Positions 25,925 through 35,350 of a stretch of DNA of 64,000 nucleotides are shown here, one piece after another. The stretch is from assembly GCA_021201235.1 (NCBI GenBank), contig JAJQFI010000016.1, forward strand, positions 124,001 through 188,000, given 5' to 3'. The stretch comes from Oscillospiraceae bacterium. Lineage in GTDB: Bacteria > Bacillota > Clostridia > Oscillospirales > Ruminococcaceae. A program made the position numbers and the translations under genes. Every line of letters starts with the position of its first letter. Within the stretch, counting starts at the first letter, position 1. Below the pieces are notes generated by a model. It had not been told where the DNA came from. It was given only the letters and a program-made list of their open reading frames with translations, and ran no database searches.

Positions 25925-27043
25925 ATGCTTTTGATAGATGAACTCAGCCGCAGGCTGAACGAATACCGCCCGAAGCTTTCGGAGCTCCACAAGGCTCTCA
26001 ACATCGAGGCGGCAAAGGAAGAAATTGAACAGTTACACAACAAGGCGGCAGAGCCCGGCTTCTGGGACGACATGGAGAAGTCACAGAAGATTCTGCAGAG
26101 GACGAAATCGCTTGAGAATGCAGTCGAGAACGACCGCAAACTCTTCTCTCAGGCGGACGACATCGAGACCATGATTGAAATGTACACCGAGGACGGCGAC
26201 GAGGAGCTTCTCACGGAAATCGAATCGGAGCTTGACGAGTTTGAGAGTAAGATAGATCAGCTGACGCTCTCCACCCTTCTTACCGGCGAATACGACCACT
26301 CGAACGCAATTCTTAATTTCCATGCGGGAGCCGGAGGAACCGAAGCTCAGGACTGGACGGAGATGTTACTCAGAATGTACACCCGCTGGGGCGAGGCACA
26401 CGGTTACAAAGTGTCGGTTCTCGACGTACTTGATGGCACCGATGCGGGAATCAAGAGTGCTTCGGTCATTATTGAGGGTGAAAATGCTTATGGATACCTC
26501 AAGAGCGAGGCGGGAGTTCATAGGCTTGTCAGAATATCGCCGTTTGATGCAGCGGGAGCCCGGCACACGTCCTTCTCGGCAGTCGAGGTCATGCCGGAAA
26601 TCAACGACGACATGAGCGTTGAGATCAGACCCGAAGACATCAAGATGGACGTCTTCCGCTCGAGCGGCGCAGGCGGTCAGCACATCAACAAGACGAGCTC
26701 GGCAGTCAGACTGACGCACATCCCCACCGGAATTGTAACATCCTGCCAGACCCAGAGAAGTCAGGTTCAGAACCGCGACTACGCCATGAGGATGCTCGTT
26801 GCGAAGTTGGTTGAAATCAAGGAGCGCGAGCACCTCGCCAAAATCGAGGACATCAAGGGCGTCCAGAAGGAAATCGCCTGGGGCTCGCAGATTCGTTCCT
26901 ACGTCTTCATGCCCTACACCCTCGTCAAAGACCACCGCACCGGCTACGAAAACGGCAACGTTCAGGCGGTCATGGACGGAGAGCTTGACGGGTTCATAAA
27001 CGCTTATCTTAAAGCTCTTTCGAGCGGGACGCTTGAAAAATAA
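25925..27043 (+). CDS. prfB: Peptide chain release factor 2
   Basis: RF2 ends translation at UAA and UGA. The 372-residue protein carries the RF2-type tripeptide SPF (in LVRISPFDAAG) and the catalytic GGQ in SSGAGGQHINKT. The reading frame is uninterrupted, so the programmed +1 frameshift at an early UGA that regulates prfB in many bacteria is absent here. Start ATG follows GGAGGAAAAT. Single gene with its own promoter and a hairpin terminator shared with the opposing gene. Confidence 0.97.
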   Translation: MLLIDELSRRLNEYRPKLSELHKALNIEAAKEEIEQLHNKAAEPGFWDDMEKSQKILQRTKSLENAVENDRKLFSQADDIETMIEMYTEDGDEELLTEIESELDEFESKIDQLTLSTLLTGEYDHSNAILNFHAGAGGTEAQDWTEMLLRMYTRWGEAHGYKVSVLDVLDGTDAGIKSASVIIEGENAYGYLKSEAGVHRLVRISPFDAAGARHTSFSAVEVMPEINDDMSVEIRPEDIKMDVFRSSGAGGQHINKTSSAVRLTHIPTGIVTSCQTQRSQVQNRDYAMRMLVAKLVEIKEREHLAKIEDIKGVQKEIAWGSQIRSYVFMPYTLVKDHRTGYENGNVQAVMDGELDGFINAYLKALSSGTLEK

Positions 27044-27055
27044 TTCGGACATAAC

Positions 27056-27092
27056 AAAAGCACGGCAGAGTTTCGGCTCACCGTGCTTTTTT
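27056..27092. terminator. Convergent terminator after prfB
   Basis: AAAAGCACGG and CCGTGCTTTT form a 10-bp stem with a T run (plus) and an A run (minus side), between prfB and the serine hydrolase gene. Confidence 0.9.
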
Positions 27093-27102
27093 ATTGCTTG
27101 TA

Positions 27103-28281
27103 TTACAGATCCAAATCACTTCTGACAGCATTGATGAGCTTGCGGGTCAAGCCGCAGGTGCCGCAGTCTACTCTTTGCATGCCGATGAGGATTGTCAGAC
27201 CGCTTTCGGGGCTGTTTGAGAAGTAGGGTCCGAGCCAGCCGTCCCAGCCGTATTCGCCTTTTTCGGCGAAGATGAGAGCCTGACCGGGGTCGACGCAGTT
27301 GCGCATGAGGTTGCCGTAGCTGTAACCTCTGAGCCCGCCCCAGTGCTCGCTTAGGTCCTTCTGTTGCCAAGGCATGAGGCTTGCGGACGTCATGTATTTA
27401 ACGGCGGCTTTTGAGAGAATTCTGTGTCCGTTGTATTCGCCGCCGTTCTGGAGCATGGTGGCAAACTTAGCGTAATCGTCGAGGGTCGAGACGAGTCCCG
27501 CTCCGCCCGATTCGAACTCAGGCGGCTTGACCATCGAGTATCTGATGCCGAGGTGGTTGCGGTCCTTGTCCTCTTCCTCTATGCACCATTTTTCGTAGTT
27601 GGTGCGGTATATCTTCGAGAGTCTCGGCTGTTTCTCCGGCGGGACCCAGAAGCCGGTGTCGATCATGCCGAGAGACTCAAAAATCTCTTTTTCAAGGAAT
27701 TCGCCGAATTTCATGCCGGAAATAAGCTCGACTACGGCGCCTAAGATATCGGCGGATGAACCATACATGAACTTCTCACCGGGATCAAAGCTGAGGTCAC
27801 ACTCAGCGATTCTGCTTGCAAATTCCATAGTCGTCATCGGGTTGTCGCCGGCGATGCGCTGACCGAGCTCCCAGAAGACCTCCGAGACCTGTTGCTCGGC
27901 GATGCCCTCTCCGGGATAAGGGATTCCCGAGGTCATGTTCAGCAAATCTTTAACCATAATCTCGTTCTGAGTCTTTACGCGCTTGCCGTCCTTATAGGTA
28001 TAGGCGGGGTTGAAGCCCGGGAAGAACCAGCAGAGACAGTTCGAGATGTCAAGGAGTCCCCTGTCCGCTAAAATCATGACTGCGGCGGCAGTTATCGGCT
28101 TGCTCATTGAGTAGAGGCGCATTATTGTGTCTCTCGAGAACGGCACCTTGTTTTCCATGTCCCTGTAGCCGAAATCTTCGTAGATAAGCTCCTTGCCGTT
28201 TTGCAGGACAAGCATATTCACGCCGGCGGTGAAGCGGTTGTCCTCGCACTCCTGACGCATTATTTCTTTATAATTATTCAT
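27103..28281 (-). CDS. Serine hydrolase, class C beta-lactamase/esterase family
   Basis: A 392-residue protein with no signal peptide, so probably cytoplasmic and more likely an esterase or peptidase-like hydrolase than a resistance enzyme. The nucleophile motif S-x-x-K is in RLYSMSKPITAAAVM. The family's KFGEFLEKEIFESLGM and GGAGLVSTLDDYAKFATM segments are clear. It has a perfect-consensus promoter and a GGGAGGT site and is transcribed alone. The natural substrate is unknown. Confidence 0.85.
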   Translation of the reverse strand: MNNYKEIMRQECEDNRFTAGVNMLVLQNGKELIYEDFGYRDMENKVPFSRDTIMRLYSMSKPITAAAVMILADRGLLDISNCLCWFFPGFNPAYTYKDGKRVKTQNEIMVKDLLNMTSGIPYPGEGIAEQQVSEVFWELGQRIAGDNPMTTMEFASRIAECDLSFDPGEKFMYGSSADILGAVVELISGMKFGEFLEKEIFESLGMIDTGFWVPPEKQPRLSKIYRTNYEKWCIEEEDKDRNHLGIRYSMVKPPEFESGGAGLVSTLDDYAKFATMLQNGGEYNGHRILSKAAVKYMTSASLMPWQQKDLSEHWGGLRGYSYGNLMRNCVDPGQALIFAEKGEYGWDGWLGPYFSNSPESGLTILIGMQRVDCGTCGLTRKLINAVRSDLDL

Positions 28282-28315
28282 TCTTTGACCTCCCGGAAGT
28301 ATTTAAGCTGTTTCA

Positions 28316-28344
28316 ATTATATACCTGTGGGAGGTTGATGTCAA
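28316..28344 (-). promoter_or_regulatory. Promoter of the serine hydrolase gene
   Basis: TTGACA (28339-28344), 17-bp spacer, TATAAT (28316-28321): both hexamers perfect. Confidence 0.88.
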
Positions 28345-28363
28345 CGAAATTCTCTTAAAATAC

Positions 28364-28392
28364 TTGAACTTGGGGATAATTTAGAGTACAAT
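28364..28392 (+). promoter_or_regulatory. Promoter of rnhA and cysteine desulfurase
   Basis: TTGAAC (28364-28369), 17-bp spacer, TACAAT (28387-28392). Confidence 0.72.
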
Positions 28393-28418
28393 AGCTCTTA
28401 TGAAATGGCGGTGACAAT

Positions 28419-28874
28419 TTGAAAACTGTTAAGATATATACCGACGGAGCTTGCTCGGGGAATCCGGGAGCCGGCGGTTGGGGCGCGATACTCGACTATA
28501 AAGGAATAAAAAAAGAGATGAGCGGCGCGGAGGAATCCACAACCAATAATCGCATGGAGCTTTCGGCGGCGGTTTATGCCTTGGAAGCGTTGAATGAGCC
28601 GTGCAAGGTTATTCTGACGACCGATTCGCAATATCTCGTGAACGGCATGACAAAGGGTTGGGCGAAGTCGTGGAAGAAGAACGGTTGGATTAAATCCGAT
28701 AAAAAGCCCGCCCTCAATTCCGACCTGTGGGAGAAGCTTCTTGAGTTAGATGGGATTCATGATATAAAATTCGTCTGGGTGAAGGGGCATGCCGGGCACC
28801 CGGAAAACGAAAGGTGCGACCGACTGGCGGTCGGAGCATACACCAAGCTGAAAGAAGGGCTCAAGAATGGATAA
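28419..28874 (+). CDS. rnhA: Ribonuclease HI
   Basis: RNase HI cuts the RNA strand of RNA-DNA hybrids. The 151 residues contain the four metal-binding acids: Asp in [12 protein letters not shown], Glu in NNRMELSA, Asp in TTDSQYLV and Asp in ENERCDRLA. The [12 protein letters not shown] handle region is present. It starts with TTG after GGCGGTGA; no better start is in frame. Its end overlaps the start of the cysteine desulfurase by 8 nt. Confidence 0.95.
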   Translation: MKTVKIYTDGACSGNPGAGGWGAILDYKGIKKEMSGAEESTTNNRMELSAAVYALEALNEPCKVILTTDSQYLVNGMTKGWAKSWKKNGWIKSDKKPALNSDLWEKLLELDGIHDIKFVWVKGHAGHPENERCDRLAVGAYTKLKEGLKNG

Positions 28875-30033
28875 GCGATATATCTATGCCGACAACGCCG
28901 CGACGACAAGGGTTTCGGACAGCGTTCTGAATGCGATGATGCCATATTTTCAGGAGAACTTTGCGAATCCGTCGGGGCTCTACTCCCCCGCTACCGCTTC
29001 CGCAAAAGCCATAAGACAGGCAAGAGCGGATATTGCGAAGTGCTTGGGTGCCGAACCGGGCGAGGTGTTCTTCACCTCCTGCGGAACCGAGGCGGACAAC
29101 TGGGCGATCAAGTCGGCTGTTGAGCTCACGGGCAAGAAAAGAATAATCACCTCAAAGCTTGAACACCATGCGGTATTGAAGACATGCGAATATCTGAAAG
29201 CCAAGGGCTGTGAGATTACATATCTCCCCTGCCCCGAGAACGGCATTATCGAGCCTGAGGATTTGAAGAAGGCTATCGGAAATGACGTTGCCGTCGTGAG
29301 CATCATGCTTGCGAACAACGAAATCGGGACGATTCAGAAGGTTTCCGAGATGGCGGAAATCTGCCACGAATATGGCGTCCTCATTCACACCGATGCGGTG
29401 CAGGCTGTCGGGAATATCCCCGTTGATTTCAAGGCTCTGGGCGTGGACATGCTCTCCCTTTCGGGGCACAAGATTCATGCTCCCAAGGGCATCGGGGCGC
29501 TGATTGTCAGAAAGGGCATCAATCTGCCGTCGTTTATTCACGGCGGGAAGCAGGAGGTCGGCAAGCGCGCCGGAACGGAGAACGTCCCCTACATAATGGG
29601 ACTTCGTCAGGCAATCTTGGATGCAACTACGAATATACAGAAGCGTTCGGAGTATGTTCTGTCTCTCAGAGAAAGGCTCATCGACGGGCTTCTTAGGATT
29701 GAGAAGACACGGCTCAACGGCGACAGAAGCAACCGACTTCCCGGAAATGCAAATATCTCGTTCTATGGGATTGAGGGCGAAAGCCTCGCACTGCTTCTTG
29801 ACATGAAAGGCATCTGCGTATCTTCAGGTTCTGCCTGCACTACGGGTGACACCGAACCGTCGCATGTTCTCAAGGCAATCGGTCTGACGGACGAATGGGC
29901 GAAGGGTGCGCTCAGGATTACGCTTTCGGAAGACAACACCATAGAAGATGTCGACTATATTGTCGAGATGATTGCTGAGATAGTGGAGAAGCTGAGAGCT
30001 TCGAGCACACTCTGGAAGAAAACAGCCCTGTAA
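28867..30033 (+). CDS. Cysteine desulfurase, NifS/IscS family (copy 1)
   Basis: This PLP enzyme takes sulfur from cysteine for Fe-S clusters or thiolation. The 388 residues show ADNAATT at the N-terminus, HTDAVQAVG, the PLP-lysine site [12 protein letters not shown], and the active Cys in SSGSACTTG with a short group I-type loop. It is translationally coupled to rnhA. A second copy lies at 34186-35346 next to thiI; this copy has no scaffold gene beside it, so its acceptor is not evident. Confidence 0.93.
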   Translation: MDKRYIYADNAATTRVSDSVLNAMMPYFQENFANPSGLYSPATASAKAIRQARADIAKCLGAEPGEVFFTSCGTEADNWAIKSAVELTGKKRIITSKLEHHAVLKTCEYLKAKGCEITYLPCPENGIIEPEDLKKAIGNDVAVVSIMLANNEIGTIQKVSEMAEICHEYGVLIHTDAVQAVGNIPVDFKALGVDMLSLSGHKIHAPKGIGALIVRKGINLPSFIHGGKQEVGKRAGTENVPYIMGLRQAILDATTNIQKRSEYVLSLRERLIDGLLRIEKTRLNGDRSNRLPGNANISFYGIEGESLALLLDMKGICVSSGSACTTGDTEPSHVLKAIGLTDEWAKGALRITLSEDNTIEDVDYIVEMIAEIVEKLRASSTLWKKTAL

Positions 30034-30037
30034 CTTT

Positions 30038-30070
30038 TAAAGCCCCTGCATTTTCATGCAAGGGCTTTTT
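30038..30070. terminator. Convergent terminator
   Basis: AAAGCCC and GGGCTTT plus inner TGCA/TGCA pairs, followed by TTTTT, between the cysteine desulfurase and the opposing ABC exporter. Confidence 0.82.
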
Positions 30071-30087
30071 GCTACCGAATTATCATT

Positions 30088-31803
30088 TTATGTATTTGAA
30101 AGAGTATACAAAGAGTAAAACAGTCCGTTTTCCTGCATGAGGGAGGCGAAGTCGCCCTGCTCTTCGATTCTGCCTTCACGGAGGACGAAGATTTCGTCAT
30201 AGAGCTTCAGGATGCTTTCTTCGAGCCTGTGAGTAACTGTTACGCTGGTGACGTCATCAAGATTAAGTATAGACTCATTGACGCTCTTGGCGGTTTCGGC
30301 GTCGAGAGCGGCGGTGGCTTCGTCGACGAGAAGAACCGGAGTGCCTTTGAGGAGACATCTCGCAATCGAGATTCTCTGGCGTTCACCACCGGAGAGACCG
30401 TTGCCGTTTTCGCCGCAGATATAGTCGTAGCCCTTTTCTGAAATAAGCTTGTCGAGACCTGCACGCTCGGCGGCTGTCTTAGCATCTTTCTCGGGGAAAT
30501 CGCCGAACATGGTTATATTATTCTTGATGGTGTCGTTGAAGCAGAAGACATCCTGACCGATAAGGCTCATGACATCATAAAGGCTGTCGGCGTTGATGTC
30601 CCGGAGCTCGGTGCCGTCAATGGTGATTGAGCCGCTGTAATTTGAATTTGCGCCCATAAGGAGATTCAATAGCGTCGACTTACCGCTTCCGGACATTCCG
30701 ACAATGGCATATCTGCCGCCTTTCCTGAGATTCAGGCTGATGCCATTGAGGATAGTGTCCTCACCATAGCCGAAAGAGACGTCTTTGAGGGCGATTTCAT
30801 TTTTGAGGTCAGCTTCTATCTTCAAGCCGTCATTGCGGACGTTCTCCTCGGCGACCTCGGACATCTTTACTACAAGAGCTCTGGCGGATTTAATTCCAGC
30901 GAAGAGCTGAGGGAGTTCCCTTATCGGACTGACGAGGTAGTTCGCACCGTTTGCGAATATGAGAACCGTACCGACGGTAATGTTGCCTCTGAGTGCCAGA
31001 AAAGTTGCGACTGCAAAAAGTCCCAACTGCATGAAAAGCGATGCGGCAGATGCAGAGACATACATAAGTCTTTGGTACCAGCGGCGAGAAAATTTCTTAT
31101 CTTCAAGCTGTTCGTTCTCGTTTGAAAATACAGTTTTAACTCTCGATTCAGCCTTGAAGCTCTTGATTACCGAGAAACCTCGGAGTAAATCCTGAAGCGA
31201 GCCGACAAACTTCTCGTTCTGCTCACTGACGGCTTTTTCGTTTTCAGCCATCTTCCCTCCCATCGAGATTGCGACTACGAGCGGAAGTATGCAAAGAACA
31301 ATGGAAACCACCGTCAGAACAGGGCTATAATACATCAGCAGGCAAAGCGTTGCGACGAAAAGAAACAGGTCAAAGACGACATCGAAGATATTGGCGAGAT
31401 ATTTGTCCTCGATTGCGGTTACGTCGTTTGTAAGAACGGACAAATATCTGCCGGTGTTTTCTTTCGAGAACGCCGAAATTGCTTTTGCGGTGAGCTTGCC
31501 ATAGCAGAAATTGCGATAGTTCCTGACGGCTTTCTGGATGAAACGGGCTTTCAGTCTTCCCTCTAAAACGCCAAGGATGAAGTAAGCTGCTATTGCGACA
31601 AGAATCAGAAGCGCTACCCTGATAAGCTGGGCTTCGGTTCCGTCAGTGATTATGTCCAAGAGCTGTCCTATAAGAACGGTTATTGAAAGATATGCGGCAG
31701 TCAGAAATGGCGTTATCAGCAAAACTGCGACGAATAGCAGTTTATTACCCTTGTAGAATGAGCGAAAGTAGTCTTTACTCTTGGAATTTAGTTTATTTTT
31801 CAT
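30088..31803 (-). CDS. ABC exporter half-transporter (single gene)
   Basis: A 571-residue exporter-ATPase fusion with Walker A GMSGSGKST, signature LSGGERQR, Walker B VLLVDEATAALD and H-loop VTHRL. The membrane part (about 20-310) has five to six helices. Being alone, it probably forms a homodimer. The XRE regulator gene lies 66 bp upstream on the same strand and behind the same promoter, which suggests the regulator controls export of whatever it senses. Confidence 0.88.
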   Translation of the reverse strand: MKNKLNSKSKDYFRSFYKGNKLLFVAVLLITPFLTAAYLSITVLIGQLLDIITDGTEAQLIRVALLILVAIAAYFILGVLEGRLKARFIQKAVRNYRNFCYGKLTAKAISAFSKENTGRYLSVLTNDVTAIEDKYLANIFDVVFDLFLFVATLCLLMYYSPVLTVVSIVLCILPLVVAISMGGKMAENEKAVSEQNEKFVGSLQDLLRGFSVIKSFKAESRVKTVFSNENEQLEDKKFSRRWYQRLMYVSASAASLFMQLGLFAVATFLALRGNITVGTVLIFANGANYLVSPIRELPQLFAGIKSARALVVKMSEVAEENVRNDGLKIEADLKNEIALKDVSFGYGEDTILNGISLNLRKGGRYAIVGMSGSGKSTLLNLLMGANSNYSGSITIDGTELRDINADSLYDVMSLIGQDVFCFNDTIKNNITMFGDFPEKDAKTAAERAGLDKLISEKGYDYICGENGNGLSGGERQRISIARCLLKGTPVLLVDEATAALDAETAKSVNESILNLDDVTSVTVTHRLEESILKLYDEIFVLREGRIEEQGDFASLMQENGLFYSLYTLSNT

Positions 31804-31869
31804 TGTGAAGTCTCCTTAAATTCGAGGTACGGCTTTTTGCGGTTGCAGATGACACAGTACATGGCACTG

Positions 31870-32688
31870 TTACGAAGCAAAATCCATCTGGCTAAGTAGA
31901 AACGGCACGAGACCGCAATAATCATTCAAAGAATAAGCCCAGATTGTTTTTGATTCGTACCCAATGTTCATTGCGCCTAACAGTCCGGCGGATTCGAGGT
32001 CAGAAAGAATTTCTTCGGCTTCGTCCTGAGAAATCCCTACTCCCTGCGAAACGGTTGAAGCATGGATATAGTTGCCACCAACGGAATCACCCGAAGCGAG
32101 CCAGAGAACCACCTTCATGGCGTTCTTTCTGCCGAGTGCCGCAAAAAGCTTGGTGTATTCCTCCTCAGTGTCAAGATTATGCTTGTAACCGCACTCAGGC
32201 TCCGGCAGAATCAAGGTCATCGGGCAATCCTCTGCGAAGACGGAAAGCATGATGCCGCTATCGTCCGCAACGACTGTGCGGAGCCATGAAATATCGTCGC
32301 CGAAGCCCACATTGGCATAGGCTGACGGACGAATCTGGAAGACGGTTTTGTCGGCATCGTCTATAAAGTTTGCCATCGGTTCAAGTCCCGAAAACATTGC
32401 CAGAGAGAGCGAAAACAGCTCGTAAAGCCGCTTGTCGCCGGGAATACTTGAAAGATAGTCCTTTATGGTGTCTGACATGGGTTTTGAATCGTGGGCACTT
32501 CTGCCGAAGAGCTCGTCGATGGTGACGCCGAGCTTGTCCGCCAAAATCGGCAGGAGCATAACATCAGGCGTACCGCCATTCTCCCACTTGCTCACAGCCT
32601 GCGCCGAAACGCCGACAGCGTCGCCGAGCTGTTCCTGAGTGAGTCCTCTGTTTCGCCTTAAATCCGAAATCCTTTCGCCTATTGTCAT
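31870..32688 (-). CDS. XRE-family transcriptional regulator with C-terminal sensing domain
   Basis: A 272-residue protein with an N-terminal helix-turn-helix (about 5-60: LTQEQLGDAVGVSAQAVSKWE). A domain of about 200 residues follows, of a type often seen in clostridial regulators beside transporters. Near the C-terminus the pattern DEAEEILSDLESAGLLGA looks like a winged-helix segment. Start ATG follows AAAGGCGG. It is first in a unit with the ABC exporter. Two abutting palindromes between the promoter and the start are likely self-binding sites. Confidence 0.85.
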   Translation of the reverse strand: MTIGERISDLRRNRGLTQEQLGDAVGVSAQAVSKWENGGTPDVMLLPILADKLGVTIDELFGRSAHDSKPMSDTIKDYLSSIPGDKRLYELFSLSLAMFSGLEPMANFIDDADKTVFQIRPSAYANVGFGDDISWLRTVVADDSGIMLSVFAEDCPMTLILPEPECGYKHNLDTEEEYTKLFAALGRKNAMKVVLWLASGDSVGGNYIHASTVSQGVGISQDEAEEILSDLESAGLLGAMNIGYESKTIWAYSLNDYCGLVPFLLSQMDFAS

Positions 32689-32710
32689 GATTGTAGCCGC
32701 CTTTCATGTT

Positions 32711-32788
32711 ACGCATTTGTGCGTGTGCATTTATGCACATGTTATCTCGAGATGGTTGTATTATATCACAATCGTTGGTTGAGCGCAA
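32711..32788 (-). promoter_or_regulatory. Promoter with twin palindromic operators of the XRE-ABC unit
   Basis: TTGCGC (32783-32788), 17-bp spacer, TATAAT (32760-32765). Downstream in the 5' UTR are two abutting palindromes: TGTGCATTTATGCACA (32724-32739) and ACGCATTTGTGCGT (32711-32724). They fall at roughly +14 to +42, a position suited to repression. The XRE protein encoded next is the likely binder. Confidence 0.7.
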
Positions 32789-32836
32789 CGGAGCTGATTT
32801 TGCGTTAATTCAACTGTTGGTTGTACTCATGCAAAC

Positions 32837-32865
32837 AAAAATCCCCGCCACTTCGGCAGGGATTT
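32837..32865 (-). terminator. hemW terminator
   Basis: AAATCCCTGCC and GGCGGGGATTT pair (11 bp, one G-U) on the minus strand, followed by TTTTTG. Confidence 0.85.
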
Positions 32866-32868
32866 CAT

Positions 32869-33981
32869 TCACTCGCCTGTTGCGGCGGAGTAGAGCTCAA
32901 ATATTATGCTGTTCGACACGAGTGCGCCCTTGTCAGTGAGGGTGATGCGGTTGTCGGTGAGGCTGAGGAATCCGGCATCGGCATAGGGCTTGGCTTTTTC
33001 GGTTACGGCGTATGCGTTGCCGCCGAGATCATTTACTCTTTCGAGGGACATGCCGTCGCTCAGCCGAAGCGAAAGCATGATGTATTCTTCGAGACGGTCG
33101 GGTTCGGCGTCCTCAATAAGCTCCGGTTGAGCTTCGGAAGAGATATAGGCTTTCAGGTCGCTATTGACATAGAAGCGTTTGCCTTGGGAGAAGGAGTGCG
33201 CCGAGGAGCCGAAGCCGAGGTAATCCTCGCCTGTCCAGTATTTCATGTTGTGACGGGAGCGGAGCCCGTTCTTCGCGAAGTTCGAGATTTCGTAGCGTTC
33301 GTAGCCCATCGTCCTCAGTTCGTCGCAGAGGGCGAGGTACATATCGCAGACGATATCGTCATCGGCGACCGACTCACGGATTTCGTCTGAGTCGTAGGGC
33401 GTGCCATCCTCAATTTTAAGCATATATGAGGAAATATGCGGGATGCTGAGGCTTGTCAGTTGCCAGCAGAAATTAAGAAGGCTGTCTGTAGTCTGGTAGG
33501 GCGTGCCTATCATCAGGTCGCAGGAGATGTTTTCAAAGCCGGCTGTTCGCGCCATGTCTATTGCGTTCAGGGCGGTTTTTGCGTCGTGGAGCCTCCCGAG
33601 AGCTCTGAGCTCGTTGTCATTAAGAGACTGCACGCCGAAGGAAAGGCGATTTACTCCCACTCTGTAGTAGCCGGAAAGGCTGTCCGCTGTTACCGAGCAT
33701 GGATTCGCTTCCATGGTGATTTCGCTTGACGGAGAGAGGTTGAAGCTCGAACGGATTGCTTCCATAACGGTATTTACGTCTCCGGGAGTCAGAAGCGAGG
33801 GAGTTCCGCCGCCGAAATAGACGGTGTCGCACGGCAGACGCATGTCGGAATATCTGCGGATGTTTCTCGCAATAGCGTTGACGTAATCGTCTTTGAGGCT
33901 TTCGCTGTAGGTTACCGAATAGAAAGCGCAATATGGGCACTTTCTGAGGCAAAAAGGAACATGGATATAAATTCCGAGCAT
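32869..33981 (-). CDS. hemW: Radical SAM protein HemW (heme chaperone)
   Basis: From MLGIYIHVPF the protein has 370 residues. The radical SAM cluster motif CxxxCxxC is in FCLRKCPYC, and YFGGGTPSLL follows. Proteins of this family are often labelled oxygen-independent coproporphyrinogen oxidase, but HemW works as a heme insertion factor. The missing fourth Cys of HemN fits HemW. The open frame extends to 34053, but the -35 of its promoter covers that position, so the internal ATG is the start. It diverges from the cysteine desulfurase-thiI unit. Confidence 0.92.
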   Translation of the reverse strand: MLGIYIHVPFCLRKCPYCAFYSVTYSESLKDDYVNAIARNIRRYSDMRLPCDTVYFGGGTPSLLTPGDVNTVMEAIRSSFNLSPSSEITMEANPCSVTADSLSGYYRVGVNRLSFGVQSLNDNELRALGRLHDAKTALNAIDMARTAGFENISCDLMIGTPYQTTDSLLNFCWQLTSLSIPHISSYMLKIEDGTPYDSDEIRESVADDDIVCDMYLALCDELRTMGYERYEISNFAKNGLRSRHNMKYWTGEDYLGFGSSAHSFSQGKRFYVNSDLKAYISSEAQPELIEDAEPDRLEEYIMLSLRLSDGMSLERVNDLGGNAYAVTEKAKPYADAGFLSLTDNRITLTDKGALVSNSIIFELYSAATGE

Positions 33982-34024
33982 GTCTTCCCTCCTTTCCAGA
34001 GTCATTCCGGGGTTCTTTATGACG

Positions 34025-34053
34025 ATTTTAGCACAACACCCGGGATTAATCAA
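34025..34053 (-). promoter_or_regulatory. hemW promoter
   Basis: TTGATT (34048-34053), 17-bp spacer, TAAAAT (34025-34030). Confidence 0.7.
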
Positions 34054-34093
34054 GCAACAAGTAGATGGTTTTGTGAAACTTCAGCATCAGGAA

Positions 34094-34122
34094 TTGATTT
34101 TTTTTGCAAGATGCGTTATAAT
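34094..34122 (+). promoter_or_regulatory. Promoter of the cysteine desulfurase-thiI unit
   Basis: TTGATT (34094-34099), 17-bp spacer, TATAAT (34117-34122). Confidence 0.78.
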
Positions 34123-34185
34123 ACAAAAAGCTATGGATTTTTTGCGACTCCATGCAATAATTTGGGGGTTCAGATTGTATTACAT

Positions 34186-35346
34186 ATGAGTATGAGTGAT
34201 AACAGATGTATTTATCTTGACAACGCCGCCACTACGAAGGTAATGGATGAAGTGAGCGAGGCGGCAGCATATGCGATGACGGAGGTTTACGGAAATCCGT
34301 CAAGCCTGCACCGCTTGGGAATTGATGCGGAGCGGCTTATTGCTTACTCGAAAAAGCAAATCATGTCGGCTCTCGGAGTTACTTCCGAGCAGGGCGAGAT
34401 TATATTCACCTCAGGTGCAACCGAGGGCAACAACACGGCTATCTTCGGAATCGCCGAGACCTACGGTAAGCGCAAAAAAAGGGTTGTAACGACCACCGTC
34501 GAGCACCCTTCGGTCGAGAAAGCTTTCGACAGGCTCGAAGAGAAGGGCTTCGAAGTGGTTCGCGTCAGCCCCGACGAGAATGGCGAGATTACGGCTGAGT
34601 CGCTCGTGGAAGCCGTCAACGAAAATACCTGCCTGATAAGCGCAATGCTTGTCAATAATGAAAACGGATATGTGCTTCCGATTGGTGAGGCGTTCCAGAG
34701 AATCAAGAAGCGTTATCCCGACTGCCTCACCCACTGCGACTGTGTTCAAGGGTTCGAGAAGCTGCCGCTTTCGCAGAAGAAGCTGAACGCCGACATAATC
34801 ACAGTGAGCGGACACAAGATTCACGCTCCCAAGGGCATCGGAGCGATGTTTATAAGAAAAGGCGTCCGCCTGAGTCCCCTGATGGTCGGCGGCGGACAGC
34901 AGAAGGGCATCCGTTCGGGAACAGAGCCGGTGCCGATGATTTACGCCTTCGGCAAGGCGATTGAAATTCTGAATGTAAATCTTGCCGAAAGATATAATCA
35001 CGCCGCCGAAATCAACAATTACGCAAGAGAAAAGCTTTCAGGGATAGGTGCTGTGATTCTCTCAAAAGAGACTGCCAGTCCGTATGTATTAAGCATTGCT
35101 GCGCCGGACATCAAGAGCGAGACGATGCTTCATTTCCTCGAAGAAAAGAATATCCTCGTTTCAAGCGGGTCTGCCTGCTCCAAGGGAAAAACGAGCGATG
35201 TGCCGACGAAGTTCAGAGTTCCGGAAAAGTATCTTGACAGCATCATAAGACTGAGCTTTTCCTACGAAACGAGCGAAAACGACATCGACACTCTTGCGGA
35301 AGCCGTATCTGACGGCATGAAAAATCTTGCAAAAATAAGGAAGTAA
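34186..35346 (+). CDS. Cysteine desulfurase, NifS/IscS family (copy 2, next to thiI)
   Basis: 386 residues from MSMSDNRCIYLDNAATT; a second ATG two codons later is also possible. Motifs are HCDCVQGFEK, the PLP-lysine site [12 protein letters not shown] and the active Cys in SSGSACSKG. The frame is open 75 codons further upstream, but those codons include the promoter. It ends 4 bp before thiI, so it most likely feeds persulfide sulfur to ThiI for 4-thiouridine in tRNA, as NifZ-type desulfurases do in Bacillus. Confidence 0.93.
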   Translation: MSMSDNRCIYLDNAATTKVMDEVSEAAAYAMTEVYGNPSSLHRLGIDAERLIAYSKKQIMSALGVTSEQGEIIFTSGATEGNNTAIFGIAETYGKRKKRVVTTTVEHPSVEKAFDRLEEKGFEVVRVSPDENGEITAESLVEAVNENTCLISAMLVNNENGYVLPIGEAFQRIKKRYPDCLTHCDCVQGFEKLPLSQKKLNADIITVSGHKIHAPKGIGAMFIRKGVRLSPLMVGGGQQKGIRSGTEPVPMIYAFGKAIEILNVNLAERYNHAAEINNYAREKLSGIGAVILSKETASPYVLSIAAPDIKSETMLHFLEEKNILVSSGSACSKGKTSDVPTKFRVPEKYLDSIIRLSFSYETSENDIDTLAEAVSDGMKNLAKIRK

Positions 35347-35350
35347 AAAT

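Noticed and set aside
25925-26010. Programmed frameshift in prfB
   Set aside because: The frame is open from ATG through the SPF and GGQ motifs with no early in-frame UGA.
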